Shown here one piece after another: positions 16,050 to 20,999 of a DNA stretch of 20,999 nt. The stretch lies in the NCBI GenBank assembly GCA_013044465.1, contig JABEUL010000161.1, positions 1 through 20,999 on the forward strand, read 5' to 3'. Made by a program: the position numbers and the translations under genes. Under the pieces are notes generated by a model, which had not been told where the DNA came from, did not search any database, and saw only the letters and a list, made by a program, of their open reading frames with translations. The stretch comes from Acidimicrobiales bacterium. GTDB taxonomy: Bacteria; Actinomycetota; Acidimicrobiia; Acidimicrobiales; JABEUL01. The number at the start of each line of letters is the position of its first letter. Positions within the stretch are counted from its first letter, which is position 1.

Positions 16050-16991
16050 ATGCAAAATCAAGAAGCCTTCCAAATGATGCTTGACCATCACGAAGCGCTA
16101 TTAGAAGGTGCAGCATCAAGAGTATTGATCCTAAATTCTTCTGCAGAATCAGGTGACGGATTTGCCTCTGCAATGGCTGGAGTAGTTAGTTATTTCGCAA
16201 CCGAAATTATCCCTCATGCAATTGCAGAAGAAGCCACGATCTACCGAGTAGGCCATGAAATCGAAAGTCTTTCTTTAACCATTGACGACTTGGTCAAAGA
16301 ACACAAGCAAATTATTGGTTTCGTAAACGAACTTGCAGTAGTATCGGATCCAAAAGAAGCTGCAAGTATTTCTTCGACGCTACTTTCAGTTTTTCAAAAT
16401 CACGTAGCGGTTGAAAACGGAGATATACTTTCTTCTCTTGTTAACAATGCCGATATTTCTCTGGGATCGCTACTTGAAGAAATGCACGGTGCACTTGCTT
16501 CTTTAAATGCCAGTGACTCTCCCAACAATGAGAACTCATCTCTAACTGAATCTCTATGTGACTTAATCATTGAAGCGACTAAAGAGCTCCAAAAAGCTGG
16601 TTCGCCTGACAAGGCCTGCACGATAGCTGCTAGTGCTTGGTCAACTATTAACAAGCAAGATCCAAAGTTAGCGAATAGATTAAATACACATTTACATCGA
16701 CTAGTTGCTGCAATCAATAGACAACAAGTTGAACTCGGAGCTACTAAGAGAAAATTTGATGCTTCCAACGATATTGAACTTGACGTGAGGCCACTAGTGC
16801 CAGCCAAAAGGCATTCATTAATATTTGAGACTTTTCACAATTTGGAAACTGGAAGTGCCTTCATTCTTATAAATGATCACGATCCAAAACCATTGAAATA
16901 TCAATTTGAGGCTGAGCACAGCGGCGAGTTCACTTGGGACGACATTGAGTTAGGTCCTAAAGTGTGGAAAGTTAGGATAAGTCGCATCTAA
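16050..16991 (+). CDS. Hemerythrin HHE protein with C-terminal DUF2249 domain
   Basis: I chose ATG at 16050, preceded by AAAAGGAG with good spacing; the frame is open back to 15984 without a better start. The 313-aa protein begins with a four-helix HHE domain whose di-iron ligands are visible as H13 or H14, H56 and E60 (IPHAIAEE), H85 (KEHKQ), H118 and E122 (NHVAVEN). A central helical region follows, then a DUF2249 domain at about 244-313 (DVRPLVPAKRH to KVWKVRISRI). Hemerythrin-like domains bind oxygen, NO or iron, and DUF2249 is commonly found with proteins of nitrogen-oxide or redox metabolism. It follows the TetR gene by 59 bases and is probably co-transcribed with it. It may sense or buffer oxygen or NO for the oxygen-sensitive cluster (inference). 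Confidence 0.85.
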   Translation: MQNQEAFQMMLDHHEALLEGAASRVLILNSSAESGDGFASAMAGVVSYFATEIIPHAIAEEATIYRVGHEIESLSLTIDDLVKEHKQIIGFVNELAVVSDPKEAASISSTLLSVFQNHVAVENGDILSSLVNNADISLGSLLEEMHGALASLNASDSPNNENSSLTESLCDLIIEATKELQKAGSPDKACTIAASAWSTINKQDPKLANRLNTHLHRLVAAINRQQVELGATKRKFDASNDIELDVRPLVPAKRHSLIFETFHNLETGSAFILINDHDPKPLKYQFEAEHSGEFTWDDIELGPKVWKVRISRI

Positions 16992-17003
16992 CTTGAAAAC
17001 TCG

Positions 17004-17348
17004 TCATTTTCTTCGAGGTTTGCCAAGGTACCAAATATCGAGCCCTGACTCCATGTTCACTCTCTTGGCTTCAACCCATTCCTCGTAGTTAAATCCAAAC
17101 TTTGGTCCCCTAGAGATGGCCATATCAAAAAGTGACTCGTAGAAATACTCTTCGTTGCTGGCTTTATGAAGACTGTAACAAATTTCAGATGTGATAGGGC
17201 GTCCGCCCAGGCTGCAAGTTTTTGCGAATGCCATTACGACCTCAGCCGTTTGGTTACAGTCAACAGGGTCGTAAATCCGACCCCAAGTCAGGAAGTATCT
17301 AGCATCGTTTGTATCAAGGAGAACCCGCACCGCCACAATATCTTCCAT
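17004..17348 (-). CDS. Unrecognised 114-aa protein downstream of VapC
   Basis: I do not recognise this protein. It starts MEDIVAVRVLLDTNDARYFLTWGRIYDP and has a mixed alpha/beta character with many aromatics, several acidic residues and a basic end (KPRRK). No membrane segment, signal or catalytic motif is evident. Its ATG lies 4 bases after the VapC stop, so it is almost certainly the third gene of the toxin-antitoxin transcript, and its 3' end lies 12 bases from the convergent hemerythrin gene. The N-terminus LLDTND recalls the start of a PIN domain only superficially; the later acidic residues do not fit. It may be an unrelated passenger or an accessory to the VapBC pair. Confidence 0.6.
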   Translation of the reverse strand: MEDIVAVRVLLDTNDARYFLTWGRIYDPVDCNQTAEVVMAFAKTCSLGGRPITSEICYSLHKASNEEYFYESLFDMAISRGPKFGFNYEEWVEAKRVNMESGLDIWYLGKPRRK

Positions 17349-17352
17349 CTAC

Positions 17353-17754
17353 TTAGGCCGGTGAGGCTACCGGCAAGGATAGTGCTTCAGCGGCACTTTT
17401 CAATCGCTGATCATAAACTAAGAAAACTCCAAGTTCTTGCTGGAGATTCAATGCTGACGCCAAGTGAATAGAGTCAAGTGAACGAACCTCCGGAGGATTT
17501 ATATAGCCGGCCTGCTTGACTAACATTTCGTCAATTTTTATTAAATTTACTGAATCAAGCAACCTGAGGGCCAAGTCAACGTACAACTCGTTTCCGCTTC
17601 GTCTAACTGATCTTAAAGTCTCGGTGACAAGTAATGTAGAAGAAACATGATCGGGCCATTTCGACAGTTCTCTTCTTAGAGCACTGGACTCCCGCTCCTC
17701 TATTAGGAGCTTTACAAATGCCGAAGTATCCAAATAAGCAATCGTGCCTCGCAT
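17353..17754 (-). CDS. vapC: PIN-domain toxin, VapC family
   Basis: From ATG at 17754 the protein has 133 aa, the usual VapC length; the longer frame to 17817 would overlap the antitoxin and is unlikely. Acidic residues of the PIN nuclease site are D9 (YLDTSAFVKLL), E45 (LLVTETLRS), D94 (SLDSIHLASAL) and D115 (VYDQRL). VapC toxins are Mg-dependent ribonucleases that cut tRNA or rRNA and stop growth when the antitoxin is lost. It begins 4 bases after the antitoxin stop and is followed 4 bases later by a small unknown gene. All four catalytic residues are present, so the toxin looks intact. Confidence 0.92.
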   Translation of the reverse strand: MRGTIAYLDTSAFVKLLIEERESSALRRELSKWPDHVSSTLLVTETLRSVRRSGNELYVDLALRLLDSVNLIKIDEMLVKQAGYINPPEVRSLDSIHLASALNLQQELGVFLVYDQRLKSAAEALSLPVASPA

Positions 17755-17758
17755 AGCG

Positions 17759-18046
17759 CTATGACTCCGATGAGCGCAACTCTTCAAGTGCAATTGAAGG
17801 CAAGTTGCCTGTTTCACTCGTCTTGGGAAGATCCAATTCTTCTAGCAAATCTACAATTGAGGAACTGGCAGCAATTGCCCTTCCTGAAAGGAAAAGCTGT
17901 TCCAAGATCCTTGGCCGATAGGGGACAATTTGAGCCACAATGTGTCCATGATCGGTTATTTCGACCGTCTCACCAGCCCTAACTCGCTTCATCACGTCGC
18001 TAGTTTGATTTCGTAGCTCCCTTAGGCCTACAGTGTTACTACTCAT
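17759..18046 (-). CDS. vapB: Phd/YefM-type antitoxin (VapB)
   Basis: The likely start is ATG at 18046, giving 95 aa; an upstream extension to 18151 is not supported. The N-terminal part, VGLRELRNQTSDVMKRVRAGETVEITDHGHIVAQIVPY, is the Phd/YefM DNA-binding fold (residues about 5-43). The C-terminal part, LLEELDLPKTSETGNLPSIALEELRSSES, is the acidic, flexible region that would wrap the VapC active site. There is no ribosome-binding site, but a TACAAT box lies 6 bases upstream of the ATG, so the message is probably leaderless. Antitoxins of this type repress their own promoter, and the operator candidate described at 18053-18065 overlaps that box. Confidence 0.9.
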   Translation of the reverse strand: MSSNTVGLRELRNQTSDVMKRVRAGETVEITDHGHIVAQIVPYRPRILEQLFLSGRAIAASSSIVDLLEELDLPKTSETGNLPSIALEELRSSES

Positions 18047-18052
18047 GCATAC

Positions 18053-18065
18053 ATTGTAGCACAAT
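18053..18065 (-). promoter_or_regulatory. Promoter/operator of the vapBC operon
   Basis: On the minus strand TACAAT (18058-18053) is a good -10 box, placing the transcription start at or very near the ATG at 18046. The same place contains ATTGT-AGC-ACAAT, a 13-bp inverted repeat at 18053-18065, well placed for antitoxin autorepression. I see no clear TTGACA-like -35 box. Confidence 0.55.
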
Positions 18066-18567
18066 TGGGAATTTTCTATAATAATTGATTGTTTATTACT
18101 GAACTTAAGCTCGCGCCTGGAAGTAAATCTACAGACACTTTTCGAGTCCACCTCAAATCAATCTGGCAGATATTTAATACCTAAATTCATACCTAAATTC
18201 AGAACTCGCTGCCACATCCCAAAAGTGCATCCTTCCTGGATTCGCTGGATCAGCATTTTAAAAAATCGGATTAACCAAGCCCTTTCGGTTTCTGTGCAAT
18301 TCATCTTGCCAATATCATGGTCTTTGCTGCAGCCCAACTTTCTAAGTCCTATGATTTCGCCATCACCTTTATCTTCTTTGTCTGTTTTAGAGTATAGGGA
18401 TGTAACGTCATAAAGTACTTACCCAATAGAGCATCGGTAGGTTTTGACCACATAGTTCCTCCTGGCATCTAAAACATTCCTTTGGCATTATCTTGTGGAT
18501 GGAGTTACCAATAGTGGTAATTATGAATCCAACAAAAAGTTCAAGAGTGGGGAAATTCAATGAGCAG
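18066..18567. other. Gene-poor spacer
   Basis: No gene is supported here. Open frames of about 60-70 codons exist but lack ribosome-binding sites and recognisable content. It contains the tandem repeat at 18178-18201 and ends next to a possible IS3 relic. AT content is high in places. Confidence 0.5.
18178..18201. repeat. Perfect 12-bp tandem repeat, two copies
   Basis: TACCTAAATTCA occurs twice without a gap (18178-18189 and 18190-18201). It could be replication slippage or a pair of binding sites upstream of the vapBC region. Confidence 0.7.
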
Positions 18568-18630
18568 GTCTGGGGAGAGTTACGCGAGCATCACCAAGGA
18601 ATCAGGGTTAGGTGCACTCTAGTGCGGCTG
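18568..18630 (+). pseudogene. Possible relic of an IS3-family OrfB
   Basis: The plus-strand frame reads VWGELREHHQGIRVRCTLVR followed by LY. This resembles the IS3-family OrfB segment of the type 'VW-x-QL-x4-GIRVARCTVERLM' as I remember it. It is only about 20 codons long, with nothing recognisable on either side, and abuts the stop of the GGDEF gene. A chance match is possible. Confidence 0.3.
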
Positions 18631-18633
18631 TAC

Positions 18634-20571
18634 TTAATTGCCCAGGAGTTGGTCGCGAGTAGCGCGAGCCGCCCTCTTGGCGTTATACATAGCATCGTCG
18701 GCCTGTCGGACTAGGTCCATTGGATCGGTATTCACATCACACTCGGCGAGGGCTAAGCCGACGCTTGCTGAAAGTGGAATCAACTTCCCTTCCACCGGGA
18801 TACTCCGTCGCCCGACTGCATCGCGCATCTTCGCCGCCGACGCTTCGCTTTCTTGACCGTGTTCATGGCAAAGCACGATGAGGAACTCGTCGCCGCCAAG
18901 TCTTCCCACTACATCGCATGGACTAGCCGCCTCAATCAACGCCTCACTTGTGGCACAGATAGCAGCGTCGCCCGCTTCGTGACCGTAGGTGTCGTTCAGA
19001 TATTTCAAACCATCCAAATCTACGAATAAAACACCAACGGTCTCACCAGCATTTCGTCGTCTCTCGACGTCGTGGGTCAGGAAATCGAAAATGGCGGCAC
19101 GATTGAACAGCGAAGTTAGGCCATCGTGGGTGGCCGAGTGATGAAGTAACTGGCTCTGTCTCTCCCTTTCGCGCATGCTGGCAGACAGCTTGTCGACCGC
19201 CACCTGGAGAGCCTGGCCAGTCCGACCTGGCAAAGACTTTTGAAGCTCTGAATGGGAGACATCTTCGGTGGCCAAGGCTATGGTCTTGGCTTCCACCCCT
19301 TTCAGAGTCGAGGCCATGTCATTGAATGCCTTGTTGGTGGTCACTACTTCGCTCGGTCCCGAGTCCGGCAGCGGATCGAGGTCGAAAATTCCTAAGTGAA
19401 TCTGCTGAGCAGTCGCTGCAAGCCTTCTCAATGGGCGGGTAAGAACACGGCCAGCGATTATTGCGCCTCCTATACTCGCTATCACCAACACCACCAGGAA
19501 GATCACCTCGCCAACGAGAAGATGGGTAGCGTTCGAAGCTTCGACGAGTGCCAAGGATTGTAAATCCCTCGAGCCGGCCTGGACCAGAGCGTCCATGTCG
19601 CCCAGGTATACGAGCCCATTGGCCATAGCCTCGCCGGTAAGTTGAATATTTGTAGCAAATGGGTACGGGCCGCCATTAAGGGCTACCTGCACGCCTTGCT
19701 CGACGTTCCGAGTGAAGGCCACATCAGCTGGACTGGTCTGGATGACATTCCATGCCGCCTGAGCACGGGGTCCGAGGTAACCGGCGAAATCAGATGCATC
19801 TGTAGCGAAGTTGCCAGAAGCCTGGAGGAGTTCCTGTCTCGATGTAGCTCCTCCGAGACCTTCTAGTACGTACATGGTGCTCCCCACTTCGTATCCTCCC
19901 GCAAGGAAGGCATTGTAAGTCTGACGTAGTGCCGCCACCTGGGCCTCAAAGCTGCCGGGGGGCTTCCAAGCCTGTACGTCCTGCTGCAAATGGTTGAAAT
20001 CGGCATACCATAAGTTATCGACGTCAACGGCATATTTGGTGCTCAAGATCTGTACGTCCGCCAGGGAAACCAAACCCGCTTCAATTCGGGGGATCATCGC
20101 CTCGAAGGCACGAGTGTCGTCTCTTAGTACTGACGTGGAGGTGAGAACGGGATCACTTTTGATCGTAGCCAGACTGTCAGCCAGCTTGGCACTCAAGTCA
20201 ATCTTAAGGACTTGGTCCGCCACCTTGATAGGCACGCCAAGACTTTGGGCAAAGGCAATCGAAACTGCGGGTACGCGTGCATAGTCCAACTCGGCGCGGG
20301 CGACGGCGACCACTCGCAATTCGGTGGCGTCTCGCGCCACCACCTGGGCATTCTGCCGGGAACTCCAACTCGAAGAAGCACTGGAAGCTGACAGCACTAC
20401 GGTCGCCAAAGTGGGGAGAAGTACGACTAGAAGTAGGACAAAGGCCACACTGGGGTGCCACCGATCTCGGCTTATTTTCCTTGGTGGAACTTTTCTTGGC
20501 GCAGGTACCTCCTCGATTCGTTTCGCGGACAACTCCGATACCTGCGGCGAATCTGTCACAGTGATTGACAT
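18634..20571 (-). CDS. Membrane diguanylate cyclase with HAMP and GGDEF domains
   Basis: The 645-aa protein has a cytoplasmic Pro/Arg-rich N-terminus, a first membrane helix at about 42-64 (VAFVLLLVVLLPTLATVVL), a large extracytoplasmic helical sensor region, a second helix at about 350-375 (VGEVIFLVVLVIASIGGAII), a HAMP domain and a C-terminal GGDEF domain. GGDEF is intact at 559-563 (RLGGDEFLIVL), so the enzyme should make cyclic di-GMP from two GTP. The product-inhibition I-site RxxD is replaced by SPCD, so feedback control is probably lost. The extracytoplasmic domain has no family I can name. Base and codon use are visibly more GC-rich than in the neighbours, and mobile-element sequence lies at one side and possibly the other, suggesting transfer. 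The ATG at 20571 lacks a strong ribosome-binding site. Confidence 0.92.
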   Translation of the reverse strand: MSITVTDSPQVSELSAKRIEEVPAPRKVPPRKISRDRWHPSVAFVLLLVVLLPTLATVVLSASSASSSWSSRQNAQVVARDATELRVVAVARAELDYARVPAVSIAFAQSLGVPIKVADQVLKIDLSAKLADSLATIKSDPVLTSTSVLRDDTRAFEAMIPRIEAGLVSLADVQILSTKYAVDVDNLWYADFNHLQQDVQAWKPPGSFEAQVAALRQTYNAFLAGGYEVGSTMYVLEGLGGATSRQELLQASGNFATDASDFAGYLGPRAQAAWNVIQTSPADVAFTRNVEQGVQVALNGGPYPFATNIQLTGEAMANGLVYLGDMDALVQAGSRDLQSLALVEASNATHLLVGEVIFLVVLVIASIGGAIIAGRVLTRPLRRLAATAQQIHLGIFDLDPLPDSGPSEVVTTNKAFNDMASTLKGVEAKTIALATEDVSHSELQKSLPGRTGQALQVAVDKLSASMRERERQSQLLHHSATHDGLTSLFNRAAIFDFLTHDVERRRNAGETVGVLFVDLDGLKYLNDTYGHEAGDAAICATSEALIEAASPCDVVGRLGGDEFLIVLCHEHGQESEASAAKMRDAVGRRSIPVEGKLIPLSASVGLALAECDVNTDPMDLVRQADDAMYNAKRAARATRDQLLGN

Positions 20572-20634
20572 TCGATGACTTCTGCCTGAGTGTCCTTCAT
20601 ACGAATATTATCGGATGCTCGGAAGCTTCTCATG

Positions 20635-20648
20635 AGGAGAAATCTCCT
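20635..20648. repeat. Short palindrome upstream of the GGDEF gene
   Basis: AGGAGA and TCTCCT flank AA, a perfect 6-bp inverted repeat about 65 bases upstream of the GGDEF start. A GATAAT box (minus strand, 20612-20607) lies between them and might be the -10 of that gene. The palindrome could be an operator; evidence is positional only. Confidence 0.3.
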
Positions 20649-20682
20649 TTATATGGTAGACGCCATGTCCCGACTTCCATAA

Positions 20683-20999
20683 TTAGGTGACCAAATCAAG
20701 ACTCTTAATTAGTTGTCTAAATGTAGTTGTATCAGCCGGAGGAATACGAAATTCACGATGTCCAAGTTGGACAATTGCAGATTTTGCGCTCTTAATCTCA
20801 TCAAGTGCTCCTCCGAGTGTCATTCCAAGTAGATTTGCTTTTTCTCCTAGCATTCGCAGTAAGCAAAGACTCAGCATACAAATTATTACGTGTGCCTCAA
20901 TTCGTTCACGCTTGCAATGAAATGCTGGTCGGATCCTGAGGTCAGTCTTGCTCATTCGAAACGATTGTTCTACTTTGTATAACTCTTTGTAGTGCTCAA
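20683..20999 (-). CDS. IS4/IS1634-type transposase, 3' part, cut by the window edge
   Basis: The frame is open from the right edge of the window to TAA at 20683, so the 5' part lies outside. It reads EHYKELYKVEQSFRMSKTDL, then RIRPAFHCKRERIEAHVIIC, the typical C-terminal block of IS4-superfamily (IS1634-like) DDE transposases. The E in VEQSFRMSK is followed six residues later by K, matching the E-x6-K part of the DDE signature, so it is likely the catalytic Glu. The ATG at 20955 is internal, not the start. The element's end should lie shortly beyond the stop, probably within about 20660-20682 (GTCCCGACTTCCATAA on the plus strand), but the matching terminal repeat is outside the window. Confidence 0.85.
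   Translation of the reverse strand, partial: EHYKELYKVEQSFRMSKTDLRIRPAFHCKRERIEAHVIICMLSLCLLRMLGEKANLLGMTLGGALDEIKSAKSAIVQLGHREFRIPPADTTTFRQLIKSLDLVT

Noticed and set aside
18225..18413. 62-codon open frame on the plus strand
   Set aside because: No ribosome-binding site, no recognisable content and no coupling to neighbours.
1..20999. CRISPR arrays, tRNA or rRNA genes
   Set aside because: No regularly spaced repeats and no cloverleaf or rRNA-like segments were seen in any intergenic stretch.

Overview
The window looks like actinobacterial DNA of moderate to low GC, possibly from an Acidimicrobiia-type lineage. This rests on the gene families (phytoene-desaturase-like FAD oxidoreductases paired with SCP2 sterol-carrier proteins, a DrrA/DrrB-type exporter, a BNR-repeat protein coupled to a MoaD/ThiS protein, a VapBC pair), on GTG/TTG starts and on probable leaderless starts. 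It is an inference, because no rRNA or other taxonomic marker is present.

Layout. (1) 217-1625, plus strand: a cytosolic BNR/Asp-box propeller protein and a MoaD/ThiS-like protein ending in Gly-Gly, joined by a TTGA stop/start overlap. (2) 1685-15126, minus strand: ten closely packed genes. In transcription order they are FAD oxidoreductase 4 (broken by a -1 frameshift near 14107), FAD oxidoreductase 3, an unrecognised 117-aa protein, FAD oxidoreductase 2, an SCP2-domain protein, FAD oxidoreductase 1, a second SCP2-like protein with a C-terminal membrane tail, a molybdopterin oxidoreductase with NarG/ethylbenzene-dehydrogenase-type [4Fe-4S] ligands, a fused ABC exporter and a SufR-like HTH regulator. 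Several junctions overlap by 4 or 8 bases, so this reads as one translationally coupled operon; only the last gene is set apart, by 98 bases. (3) 15127-15330: a divergent control region holding two 29-bp inverted repeats of the same design. (4) 15331-16991, plus strand: a TetR-family regulator and a hemerythrin/DUF2249 protein. (5) 17004-18046, minus strand: a VapB/VapC toxin-antitoxin pair followed by an unrecognised small gene. (6) 18047-18633: a largely empty stretch with a short tandem repeat and a possible IS3 OrfB relic. (7) 18634-20571, minus strand: a membrane diguanylate cyclase visibly richer in GC than its surroundings. (8) 20683-20999, minus strand: the 3' part of an IS4/IS1634-type transposase that runs off the right edge.

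How it may work together (inference). Region 2 resembles a pathway acting on a hydrophobic isoprenoid, sterol-like or polyene substrate. Soluble and membrane-tethered SCP2 carriers would present the lipid to a set of desaturase/saturase-like flavoenzymes and a molybdenum enzyme, and the DrrAB-like pump would move the product. Control probably comes from the divergent TetR repressor and the Cys-containing HTH protein; the hemerythrin may add oxygen or NO responsiveness. I do not recognise this gene set as a named pathway. It is the strongest candidate here for an undescribed system.
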